Source: Leptospira licerasiae serovar Varillal str. VAR 010
GTDB taxonomy: Bacteria > Spirochaetota > Leptospiria > Leptospirales > Leptospiraceae
Reading direction: 5' to 3'
Length of the DNA: 64,000 bases
Assembly (NCBI RefSeq): GCF_000244755.1
Contig: NZ_AHOO02000005.1
Location: 1,302,001 to 1,366,000 of the forward strand
This document shows positions 34,807-43,189 of the stretch, one piece after another (positions within the stretch are counted from its first letter, which is position 1; every line of letters begins with the position of its first letter). The translations under genes were made by a program, and so were the position numbers. The notes beneath the pieces were generated by a model. It worked only from the letters and a program-made list of their open reading frames with translations. It did no database searches and was not told where the DNA came from.

Positions 34807-36081
34807 CTAAACTTTTTGAGAAATGGGTAGATCCATTTCCATGAGCACCATTGTTTCTTCTTCCTCGTCCAAAAAGCTTGTCACATTGAACGTGGAAATT
34901 TTGCCCTCATGGTTCGAGACTATTTTTTCCACCAATGGCAGACCTAATCCATAATCCAAAGTTGGAATGTCTTCGTGTACATATTTTGTCAGTCTTGCAA
35001 AAGGTTGGAATACGAACTCCGATTCTTCGTTTGGGATCCCTTTTTTACTTCCTCCCTCTATCTTGGGAGAGTTTAGAACTGAAATCAAAAGTTTTCTTTT
35101 TTTCAGAGTAAATAATACATAGATCGTTGTTTCCGGTTCCGAAAATTTAATCGCATTCAGCAAGAGTTCTCCGACAGCTTTTTTAAAACTATCTTCGTGA
35201 ATACCTACGATCGCTCTAGAACTTATATACTTGTCTTCGCAGATTTTTATGTGTAATCTTTTGAATCTAGCTAGTTCGTATACGTTCTGTATTTCTTTTC
35301 TAAACAGATTATGTATTTGAGAAATGGAATATTCTTCCTTAACCTGAGGGTTGTGGATAAAATAATCCATCTCGTTAAAAATTTCTATGATCCTATTTGC
35401 CGTTTCCGCATTGGATAGTAACAGATCTATTAGAGTGGCAGGAACCTCGTAATGTGTTCCGTTCCGTTTTGCCTTTTTGCGTATCAATCCGATCGCGGAG
35501 ACCAATGCCCCAAAGCCGGAGCCTTGACTTAAGGAAGTTCTAATATTAGAGATCAGATAAGCGCTTTTTGTCTGTAGGTCTTTTCTGATAAGATCCTTAC
35601 GAAATGAATTCCAATCTAGATCGCCCTGTATTTTGTTGAATCTTTCCGTTTCCAAATTATCCCGTAGTAGATCTAGCTCCCAATTCTCTTTTATATACCG
35701 GAGAGTTTCTTTTATCTCCTGGTGAGAAGTCTCTTTTACATCGATACAATCTAAAGCCCCCAATCGAAGCGCCTTGACTATAGTTTTAGTGTCGGGATCG
35801 TTCAGGCCCAATATAAAAGAAGGAGACCTTTTGACTGAGGAAAATTTTCGGGTTAATATCTCGAATTGAGTAATATCTAACTCAGAGTAAACGATCCCGA
35901 AGTCTCTGTCTATTTTCAGATCCTCTAATAGAGGGAAATGAAAGACCGTAAGGCCTACGTCCTCACAAATTTTGGTAATTAGTTCCGTCCTTTCGGGATC
36001 AGCCCCAACTAACAAAAAATTCTTTTTAGTCCGGTCTTCCGATAGCCGAACTTCTTTTTTTTCTAATTTAGCGTTCGTCAT
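34807..36081 (-). CDS. Pseudo-receiver-ATPase signalling protein without phospho-acceptor His (paralogue 2)
   Basis: A 424-residue soluble protein. Residues about 18-130 look like a receiver fold (NFLLVGADPERTELITKIC), but the acceptor Asp position reads VYSELD and the late Lys is not obvious. Then comes a helical block with DWNSFRKDLIRKDL, QGSGFGALVSAIGLIRKKAK and LIDLLLSNAETANRI, matching paralogue 1 along its length. The ATPase has N box ELLLNAIKFSE, F box FVFQPFARL and G2 LDYGLGLPLVEKIVSNHEG, with G1 lost (VLNSPKIEGG). It converges on paralogue 1 with 12 bases between stops. Function unknown; the location suggests signalling near chemotaxis. Confidence 0.85.
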   Translation of the reverse strand: MTNAKLEKKEVRLSEDRTKKNFLLVGADPERTELITKICEDVGLTVFHFPLLEDLKIDRDFGIVYSELDITQFEILTRKFSSVKRSPSFILGLNDPDTKTIVKALRLGALDCIDVKETSHQEIKETLRYIKENWELDLLRDNLETERFNKIQGDLDWNSFRKDLIRKDLQTKSAYLISNIRTSLSQGSGFGALVSAIGLIRKKAKRNGTHYEVPATLIDLLLSNAETANRIIEIFNEMDYFIHNPQVKEEYSISQIHNLFRKEIQNVYELARFKRLHIKICEDKYISSRAIVGIHEDSFKKAVGELLLNAIKFSEPETTIYVLFTLKKRKLLISVLNSPKIEGGSKKGIPNEESEFVFQPFARLTKYVHEDIPTLDYGLGLPLVEKIVSNHEGKISTFNVTSFLDEEEETMVLMEMDLPISQKV

Positions 36082-36372
36082 AGACGAGCTCCATCCAAAA
36101 GCATTCCCGAATACTCGGAAAATATCTATGTAATATATTTTTAATGAGCCATAACTCTAGAATAACGCAGGAAATTGAAATATTTAATTTTATGACTTTT
36201 GTATACTAAGATGATAAAAAGGAAAAAAATGTTTTTCTAAATTATGAGTATCAGATATTCAAAAATAATGTAACAGGAATTTTCAGAACAATAACACTTT
36301 TGGAGTATATTATAATTTACGACTAAATAGAATGTGTTAGGTGGTTCGATTGGGAATCTGGAGGCTGAATTC
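36082..36372. other. AT-rich intergenic region upstream of the pseudo-receiver protein
   Basis: About 290 bases without a gene, very AT-rich. It must contain the promoter for the minus-strand protein ending at 34807. I see no clear operator or RNA. Confidence 0.5.
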
Positions 36373-36408
36373 AAAAAAACGCCGCTTCCGGAAAGGAAAA
36401 CGGCGTTT
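36373..36408 (-). terminator. Rho-independent terminator of thiolase gene
   Basis: AAACGCCG and CGGCGTTT form an 8-bp perfect stem; on the minus strand it runs into a T tract. It lies 24 bases after the thiolase stop. Confidence 0.85.
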
Positions 36409-36431
36409 TGGAAAATCGAAAATTTGAAAGT

Positions 36432-37643
36432 TTAGATTCTTTCGATTACGGTCGCGATCCCCATTCCTCCGCCGATGCAGAGTGTAATAAGTGCGTAACG
36501 TTTATTCCTTCTTTCTAATTCGTCTAAAGCGGTTCCGAGTAGAATCGCTCCTGTTGCTCCCAGTGGGTGCCCTAAAGCGATCGCTCCTCCGTTTACATTG
36601 ATCTTTTCCATAGGAATACCCAAGGTTTTTTGAGTGTAAAGAACTACGGAAGCAAATGCTTCATTGATTTCCCAAAGATCGATATCTTCGACTTTTAGTC
36701 CTGCCATATGCAGCGCTTTTTTGGAAGCGGAAACAGGCCCTGTCAACATGATGGTCGGGTCTTCTCCGGTAGCTACAGTGGATAGGATTTTTGCTCTTGG
36801 TTTTAAGCCGTATTTTTTGATCCCTTCGTCGTTAGCGATCAGAACGGAAGCTGCACCGTCTACAATCCCGGAAGAGTTTCCAAGCGTATGGATGTGGTTG
36901 ATCTTTCCTACATCAGGATAGGATCTAAGTGCGATTGCATCTAATTCCTTTTCTCCTACAGTTTTAAAAACTGCACCTAATCCGGATAAGAATGCATAGT
37001 CAGACTCGATACGCGGGTTTTCATCGGTATCCACTACTGTACCATCTTCTAACTTAACCGGAATAATGGATTTTTTGAATGCACCTTCTTTGATCGCCTT
37101 GTCGGCTTTCAACTGGGATGATTCCGCGAATTTGTCCGCTTCCTCTCTAGTGATATTGTATTTAGTCGCAATCAGGTCCGCAGAAATTCCCTGAGGAACA
37201 AGATTATAATGTTTTTGAATATTAGGATTTCCTATATTAAAATCTCTATCTCCTAGATCCGCTCCCATTTTTACGCGGCTCATGGATTCAACTCCGCCTC
37301 CTAAACCTACAGCCATTGCTCCAGATTGAACATGATTGGCGATGTTGTTTACTGCTTGTAATCCCGATCCGCAGAAACGGTTTACGGTATATCCCGGAAC
37401 GGAATTCGGCCATTGTGCAGCCATGACCGCGTAACGGGCAATACATGCAGCTTGGTCGTCCACTTGGGAAACACAACCTAAGACAACTTCTTCTACGATT
37501 TCTGGTTTTAATCCGTTTCTTTCTTGGATAGCAAGTAGAGTAGAGGCGGAAAGTTCTTGCGGGTGAACTGTTGCAAGAGTTCCTCTTTTTTTACCTTTCC
37601 CTCTTGGGGTGCGAACCGCATCGATAACGTATGCGTTGGACAT
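36432..37643 (-). CDS. Acetyl-CoA C-acyltransferase (thiolase)
   Basis: A 403-residue thiolase that cleaves 3-ketoacyl-CoA with CoA, or condenses acetyl-CoA in reverse. The acyl-carrying Cys91 is in [13 protein letters not shown], the catalytic His in [16 protein letters not shown], and the second Cys in [11 protein letters not shown] near the C-terminus. Leptospira live on long-chain fatty acids, so a role in beta-oxidation is likely, but sequence alone does not separate FadA-type from biosynthetic thiolases. Single gene; ATG at 37643. A strong terminator follows. Confidence 0.95.
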   Translation of the reverse strand: MSNAYVIDAVRTPRGKGKKRGTLATVHPQELSASTLLAIQERNGLKPEIVEEVVLGCVSQVDDQAACIARYAVMAAQWPNSVPGYTVNRFCGSGLQAVNNIANHVQSGAMAVGLGGGVESMSRVKMGADLGDRDFNIGNPNIQKHYNLVPQGISADLIATKYNITREEADKFAESSQLKADKAIKEGAFKKSIIPVKLEDGTVVDTDENPRIESDYAFLSGLGAVFKTVGEKELDAIALRSYPDVGKINHIHTLGNSSGIVDGAASVLIANDEGIKKYGLKPRAKILSTVATGEDPTIMLTGPVSASKKALHMAGLKVEDIDLWEINEAFASVVLYTQKTLGIPMEKINVNGGAIALGHPLGATGAILLGTALDELERRNKRYALITLCIGGGMGIATVIERI

Positions 37644-37810
37644 AGTATTTCTCCTATAACGAAAGCCGTTCGGTTATTCTTGAACTTATGTTCAAAAACG
37701 AAATATGCTTCCAGCTTGAGTTTAGAAGAAAGGAGGGAAAAGCAAGCCGTTTTGTTTTAACGTTCTAATCGGTTTTGTCGGAAAACTTTTTGGATCTTAT
37801 GAACTTCTTC

Positions 37811-38782
37811 TTATTCGAATATGACTTTATCGAAGACCCTAAAATACCAGCAGTCTCCCTTTAAGTTTTCATAAAATCCGTTATGACCGCCGTACTTTTG
37901 GATGAATATCCTTAGCTTGGAACTTTTAGGGATCTCTTTGAATTCGTCGGGACGTATAATCGGATCGTCCGCAGATGTTACTATTGTCAGATCCACTTTT
38001 AATTTTTCGAAATCCTTTGGGCCCAATGTATAAGAATTAAAATAATCGTCCGAGTCTTTGAACTCCGAGGAAGAAGCTACGATCCTATCGGTCATTTCCA
38101 TGACGGTTTTTCCTTTCATAATATTCGGATAGGGATGTAGTTCCGGGAAGTGTACATTCTTTTTAGCTAAGGATTGTCTCCATTTGTCTAAGAAGTATTT
38201 TCCTATGATCAGTTTGGAATCCATCATTTCGGTCGCGGACTTTGGATGAAGTGGAGGGCTGACAGCGATACAATGTTTTAAATTCGGGATACTTTGTTTA
38301 TTTCTGGAATGTTCTCTTGCAACTCGTATCGTAAAATTCCCGCCCATGGAAAATCCGGCCAAATATACCGGAAGTTTATGTCCGAAGTCTTTTGCCACTT
38401 TGCGGACAGCTTCGTAAGTCTCTCGTATTAAACTTCCATTAAATGGTTCCGGATTTAGATGGTGAGTGTCCCCATGATCTCTTAAGTTCAATCGAAAGAT
38501 AGAAACCCCTTTATCGTAAAATCTTCTGGAAGTCCTTTGAATGTAATTTGAATCCATACTTCCTTCCCATCCGTGTATAAGCACTAGTAAGGCTTTATTT
38601 TGCGGCGATCTGGAATAATGACCTAATAATCGAACACCTTTACCCGCATTTATAACGATAGGAGATGCGGCCTTATCCATAGGATGATCCGGAGTATTCT
38701 GCCTCATTAAAGATGCTAATACAGTTTGCACAAAAGGATGTCTAAGATGAATGGGAGGTTTAAAGGGACGAAGAGTGTCCAT
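37811..38782 (-). CDS. Alpha/beta hydrolase, YheT-like
   Basis: A 323-residue hydrolase of the YheT/EMB8 group. It starts with FKPPIHLRHPFVQTVLASL, the typical N-terminal HP-x-Q-T motif. The oxyanion strand is VLIHGWEGSMDSNY, the nucleophile Ser is in YLAGFSMGGNFTIR, the acid lies near VTSADDPIIR, and the His is in KYGGHNGFYE. Substrates of the family are poorly known (esters, perhaps lipids). Start ATG at 38782, 42 bases after the end of the hybrid kinase gene on the same strand, so they may be cotranscribed. Confidence 0.9.
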   Translation of the reverse strand: MDTLRPFKPPIHLRHPFVQTVLASLMRQNTPDHPMDKAASPIVINAGKGVRLLGHYSRSPQNKALLVLIHGWEGSMDSNYIQRTSRRFYDKGVSIFRLNLRDHGDTHHLNPEPFNGSLIRETYEAVRKVAKDFGHKLPVYLAGFSMGGNFTIRVAREHSRNKQSIPNLKHCIAVSPPLHPKSATEMMDSKLIIGKYFLDKWRQSLAKKNVHFPELHPYPNIMKGKTVMEMTDRIVASSSEFKDSDDYFNSYTLGPKDFEKLKVDLTIVTSADDPIIRPDEFKEIPKSSKLRIFIQKYGGHNGFYENLKGDCWYFRVFDKVIFE

Positions 38783-38824
38783 GCCGACAATTTTTCGGAT
38801 CTGGTTTTGTTAGACAAGCATTCG

Positions 38825-41122
38825 TCAGAGAAAATCGGTAAGAACTTTATACAATTGTTTTGGTTGGAATGGTTTGCCGATAAAACCTTCTATTCCGTGC
38901 TGAGCGCATTTTTCATAAGCTTCCGAAAAGGAACTAGCCGTAACTGCAACGATAGGAGTTTTTGCATTAGAGGAATGTAAAGCATGTATAGCGTCGGCGG
39001 TATGGTATCCGTCCATCTCGGGCATTTGTAGATCTAATAGGATTAGATCGTATTTTTTTTCGTTCGTATCTAAAAGTTTTAACGCTTCCTGACCGCTTAG
39101 AGCGGAGTCGGATTTGATCCCGGTTTTACTTAAGTGTTTGGCAAGGATCTTCAAATTGATCTCGTTATCATCCACAATAAGAACTGAACTTGAGGAGAAT
39201 AAAGGAATGTTTTCGGATTGGTTCTGAGTCGGTGTGAAGGCGGATTCCGTCCCTGTTCTCAAAGGAAGAATGACGGAAAATTCAGAACCATAACCTGGTT
39301 TGGAATCTAAACGGACTTCTCCTTTCATTTTAGAAGTAAGTCTTTTGACTATATAAAGTCCAAGTCCCACTCCTTTGTATTTGCGAGTGTCCGCTAAATC
39401 TTCTTGGTGGAATGCGTCGAATATTCTTTGCCTTGCTTCTTCCTTAATTCCAATACCCGTGTCTTTTACCTTGAACACGATCGATGTCTCTCCTTCGAGA
39501 TCCAAAGAAAGTGTGACCGATCCTTTATCGGTAAATTTGATGGAGTTCGTAATTAGGTTCAGTAGCACCTGTTCTATTCTTGTCCTGTCTCCTACGATCA
39601 CTCTAGGAAATTTTTCGGAGATAAATATCTTGAATTCGATATTCTTTTCAGAAGCTTTAGGTTCTATTAATATACGTATAAAATCTATGAATGTTTTGAT
39701 CTCGAAAGGTTCTTCCTTGATCTCCATTTTTGCGGAATCCAAGGTGATGATCTGTAGAAGATCGTCGATCAATCTGGATAAGATCTCCGTGGAATCTGAA
39801 AGATCTTTTAGATATTCCTTCTGTTCCGGATCTAATTTAGAACCTGATAGCAGGTTTGCCATTCCGAATATTCCGTTCAAAGGAGTTCTCATCTCATGCG
39901 AGATCATTCCTAAAAATTCTGACTTGGCCTTGTCTGCTTGTTCGGCCCTTTCTTTTGCTTTTTCTAAGGCCAGCTCCGATTGTTTTGCAGCGGAGATATC
40001 GGTATGAGTTCCTACGATACGCGTAGGGTCTCCATTCTCATCTTTGATGATAAGTGCTCTAGAACGAATAAATATATACTCTCCCGATTTTGTTTTGAAT
40101 CTTAATACTTTATCGAATCTTTCCGTTTCTTCGGACTGATGTCTTTGGAATGCAGAAAGCGCAATCCTCAAATCTTTTGGATGAACCAATCTTCTCCATA
40201 CTTGAGTGTCGTCGGAAGGAATCTCTTCGTCCGTAAATCCAAGCATCGTTTTCCATCTTTCGGAAAGAAAAAGTCGCTCAGTCTTCATATTATAGTCCCA
40301 GTATCCGTCATTGGATGCCAGATAAGTGAATTCTAATTGTTCTTTTTGTATTCTAAGTTGGTTCTCTACGTTCCGAATTTCCGTAATATTCTTACTACTA
40401 ATTACGAGACCTTCGTAAACACGGCTGATATGGAGAAGATAAAATTTTAAATTTCCCTGAGCGTCTTTGATCTCGTATTCTTTTTTTTCCGCCTGTTGCG
40501 TGAGATATACTTTCTTAAAATGATCGAACATCCCTATATTCACATTTTGAGGGAATATACTATATAAATTTTTGCCGATCGAGATCTCTTTAGGAATTCC
40601 CATTTCAGCTTCTGCTGCTGGATTCATATCCTTATATGAAAAATCTATAATGGATCCTCTCTCATCGAAGACCGGTTCCAAATAATAGATTGCATCCTCA
40701 TTCCTATACGCTGCCTCTCTGAAAATATCCTTTTCTTTGATCTCTTGGTTTAAGTCTTTTGCGATGGAAATGATCCAATCGTCTTGGTGGCAGAGCATAG
40801 TGGAGTCAAAATACTTTCCTGAGATTACGGACTGACGAATTCCTCTCCATTCTGAGCCGGCTTTACTGATAGATTCCATAAAAGCAGCGAACTCAGGTTT
40901 AACTTCATTCACGTCGGATCTTAGCTGTGTGAAATTTCTTCCGATAACGAAGTCCTTCTCCATTTTCAAAAGTTTAGCGCCTTGCTCATTACAATAGTGG
41001 AGTTTTATATCTTTGATCTTACCTTTATCGTCTCGGAGAAGTTCGTTCAAGTATACGGAAGTCCCATCCGAATTTTCAAAAAACTTAATAAATGTAAGTA
41101 TGTCAGTCGGGATCTCGTTCAT
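38825..41122 (-). CDS. Hybrid sensor histidine kinase (multi-PAS, HisKA, HATPase, REC)
   Basis: A soluble kinase of 765 residues. Three PAS-like segments occupy residues 1-380: a first around 15-110, a second from YRNEDAIYYLEPVFDERG, and a third with a PAC end (GEYIFIRSRALIIKDENGDPTRIVGTHTDIS, residues in two blocks). The acceptor His is in FLGMISHEMRTPLNGIFGM, followed by ATPase boxes (LITNSIKFTDKG, KDTGIGIKEE, YKGVGLGLYIVK). The receiver at the end has Asp in LILLDLQMPEMDGY and Lys in FIGKPF. A downstream response regulator is not adjacent. Confidence 0.93.
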   Translation of the reverse strand: MNEIPTDILTFIKFFENSDGTSVYLNELLRDDKGKIKDIKLHYCNEQGAKLLKMEKDFVIGRNFTQLRSDVNEVKPEFAAFMESISKAGSEWRGIRQSVISGKYFDSTMLCHQDDWIISIAKDLNQEIKEKDIFREAAYRNEDAIYYLEPVFDERGSIIDFSYKDMNPAAEAEMGIPKEISIGKNLYSIFPQNVNIGMFDHFKKVYLTQQAEKKEYEIKDAQGNLKFYLLHISRVYEGLVISSKNITEIRNVENQLRIQKEQLEFTYLASNDGYWDYNMKTERLFLSERWKTMLGFTDEEIPSDDTQVWRRLVHPKDLRIALSAFQRHQSEETERFDKVLRFKTKSGEYIFIRSRALIIKDENGDPTRIVGTHTDISAAKQSELALEKAKERAEQADKAKSEFLGMISHEMRTPLNGIFGMANLLSGSKLDPEQKEYLKDLSDSTEILSRLIDDLLQIITLDSAKMEIKEEPFEIKTFIDFIRILIEPKASEKNIEFKIFISEKFPRVIVGDRTRIEQVLLNLITNSIKFTDKGSVTLSLDLEGETSIVFKVKDTGIGIKEEARQRIFDAFHQEDLADTRKYKGVGLGLYIVKRLTSKMKGEVRLDSKPGYGSEFSVILPLRTGTESAFTPTQNQSENIPLFSSSSVLIVDDNEINLKILAKHLSKTGIKSDSALSGQEALKLLDTNEKKYDLILLDLQMPEMDGYHTADAIHALHSSNAKTPIVAVTASSFSEAYEKCAQHGIEGFIGKPFQPKQLYKVLTDFL

Positions 41123-41291
41123 CTTCGTACTGGGGTTTTTACATCATTATAGGACGGTAGAGATCGCGAAAAAGGCCTGTAATTTCCGGAAAGAAGGCCT
41201 TAAATCCTAAATGAAAATAGCCCAGGTCTAGTATCTAAAAGAAACGAGTTGGAAAGGATTTTTTACAGGGGAGAAGAAGAAAATTCTCCCA

Positions 41292-41480
41292 TCAAGAAAC
41301 TTCCTCATCCGGCCCTGGACTTAAGGATCCATCTTCGGGGACTGCTGGGGGAGTAAGTTTCCAAAGATCGGATCTCAAAGGGTAGGTTTCTGCGATTTCC
41401 GCGGTTCGTTGTTTGGATTCTAATTTATTGCATAGATCTTGGAAGGGATGGCGAAGAAAGGAAGCTCCACGTATGCTCAT
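41292..41480 (-). CDS. Small hypothetical protein, doubtful
   Basis: A 62-codon frame with ATG at 41480 and GAGG just two bases before it, which is too close for a good ribosome-binding site. The product has a basic first half and a Pro/Glu-rich end (PPAVPEDGSLSPGPDEE). I recognise no family. It lies in the gap between the hybrid kinase and the efflux operon. It could be a real small protein or chance. Confidence 0.35.
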   Translation of the reverse strand: MSIRGASFLRHPFQDLCNKLESKQRTAEIAETYPLRSDLWKLTPPAVPEDGSLSPGPDEEVS

Positions 41481-41552
41481 ATCCTCATAATTTAATAATG
41501 AGACTCAATATCAATAAAATCTTTTCCTTTTGAAAATTTTTATATTGACATT

Positions 41553-41615
41553 GGAAACAATAAAAGGTGATTTTGTTTCCAATGGCTGGAAACAAAATAT
41601 ACTATAAATGTTTCC
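41553..41615 (+). promoter_or_regulatory. Efflux operon promoter with repeated TetR-type operator half-sites
   Basis: Four alternating half-sites are present: GGAAACAA (41553), TTGTTTCC (41573), GGAAACAA (41588) and TGTTTCC (41609). The middle pair forms a 23-bp palindrome with 8-bp perfect arms and a 7-base spacer. The outer pairings each span 28 bases. TATACT at 41598-41603 is a probable -10 element inside the last pair. Two TetR genes end this operon, so autoregulation is expected. The TolC-like gene must start after this element. Confidence 0.75.
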
Positions 41616-41626
41616 CATTGGATGTT

Positions 41627-43189
41627 ATGCAGCACAAACAGAATCAGGCAACCTTTTACAGCTTTGTTTACTTAGGCATTTTTCTAAGTTCATTTTCTAT
41701 CTTCGGAGATACTCGAGACGATCTAGAGAAGGAAAGAGTTTGGACCACCACATCTCTTATTCGTTACTCTTTGGAGAATTCAGTTCAGGCAAAGATGAGC
41801 CGGCTGGACTTAGAGAACTCCGAATATGATTGGGAGAAGGAGAACGGTAAATACAATTTTATCGGAACCTTATCCGCTAATACGCAGAAGACCAATAATT
41901 TACCTCTTCCTCAATACACTTTGCAAGGTAGAGAGATCACAAGTAACACACTCTCCGCGGGTCTATCAAAAGTTTTTAATACAGGGACCACTGCTAGTTT
42001 AACCGTTTCCGATAACCGTTACGAAACTGACGCGGGGAAAAGACCGGAGCAACAGGGCACGATCGCTCAACAATTCGCGCAACCAAGTCTTCATTTTGCA
42101 AATCTCGGTTTTACTTTGAAACAGGAATTATTGAAGAATATTTTCGGGTACCAGCAAAGAAGATCTTTGGAGATCAGTCGGAGAAGTTCGGCTGCAAAAA
42201 GATTGGATGCGATGAATACTCTTTCCAGATCCGTAGTCCAGTCTCTATTATCTTTTTGGAATCTATCGTTAGCGGATGAAAATCTTAAAACCGCAGAGCT
42301 ACTCGTCAAAAGTGTAAAAAATGTAAAAGATATTACAACTTCTAAGGTGAGGATGGGAGTGGCTGAAGATTACGAGTCCGGGCAATGGGCTGCACTTTTA
42401 ATTTCGGCGGAAAACCAACTCAGACAGGCGAAACTTGAAAAGGATAAGGTTAGAAGGGACCTATTGGTCTCGCTTGGGAAAGATCCGGAGACTAAGGTGA
42501 ATTTTTCCCTGGTCCTGGATGATTCTCTCCCTTCTTTAGGCGCAGAAGATTCCGAAACGGAAGAAGCCTTTCAACATCGATACGATTTCAAGAGTCTCGC
42601 ATTACAAAAACAAAATGCGGGGACTGCACTGGAGATCTCCAAGAACGGATTATTGCCCTCTCTCTATGTGAGTGGGACTTATAATTCCCGCGAATACGAT
42701 CGTAATTTTCCGCAGAGTTTTGATGGAATAGGTGCGGGGAGATTTACCCAGAATTCAGCAGAGATCAAGATGGATTATCCCCTCGGAAATGATACTGCTA
42801 GAGCGGAATATAAGAATTCTTTAACACAAAGTAGAAAGATGGATCTTCTTTTGGAACAAACAAAAGAGCAGGTCAAAACAGACGTAAGACAAGGGTTACA
42901 AAAGATCAGCACCACTTACGAGATCCTGGAAGAATCCAAAAAGAATCTATCTCAAGCGGAGAAGTTTTACTCGGGCATTCTGCCCAGATACAGATACGGA
43001 AGAGCCACGTCCGTAAACGTTAAGAACGCATTGGACCTGGTAGCCCAGGCTAGATACGGACTGATGCAGGCAAAAGTGAATTATAACTCGGCCCTAGTAC
43101 AATACGAACTCTCTAAGGGCACACTATTCCGCAAATACGGAATGGATGCCGAAGAAGTTCTGAACCAAAACACCGGAGATCAAAAATGA
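41627..43189 (+). CDS. TolC-like outer-membrane efflux protein
   Basis: Outer-membrane channel component of an efflux pump, 520 residues. MQHKQNQATFYSFVYLGIFL leads into a signal peptide that ends near SFSIFG. The mature part has long heptad-rich helices (ENLKTAELLVKSVKNVKDITT, LSQAEKFYSGILPRYRYG) and the repeated ALQ-type pattern near residues 320-360 and 480-510, typical of the outer membrane efflux protein family. The ATG at 41627 is chosen: a longer frame from 41567 would run through the operator and lack a signal peptide at its start. It overlaps the pump gene by four bases (ATGA). Confidence 0.88.
   Translation: MQHKQNQATFYSFVYLGIFLSSFSIFGDTRDDLEKERVWTTTSLIRYSLENSVQAKMSRLDLENSEYDWEKENGKYNFIGTLSANTQKTNNLPLPQYTLQGREITSNTLSAGLSKVFNTGTTASLTVSDNRYETDAGKRPEQQGTIAQQFAQPSLHFANLGFTLKQELLKNIFGYQQRRSLEISRRSSAAKRLDAMNTLSRSVVQSLLSFWNLSLADENLKTAELLVKSVKNVKDITTSKVRMGVAEDYESGQWAALLISAENQLRQAKLEKDKVRRDLLVSLGKDPETKVNFSLVLDDSLPSLGAEDSETEEAFQHRYDFKSLALQKQNAGTALEISKNGLLPSLYVSGTYNSREYDRNFPQSFDGIGAGRFTQNSAEIKMDYPLGNDTARAEYKNSLTQSRKMDLLLEQTKEQVKTDVRQGLQKISTTYEILEESKKNLSQAEKFYSGILPRYRYGRATSVNVKNALDLVAQARYGLMQAKVNYNSALVQYELSKGTLFRKYGMDAEEVLNQNTGDQK

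Noticed and set aside
41567..41626. N-terminal extension of the TolC-like protein
   Set aside because: It lies in the operator array and moves the signal peptide away from the N-terminus.
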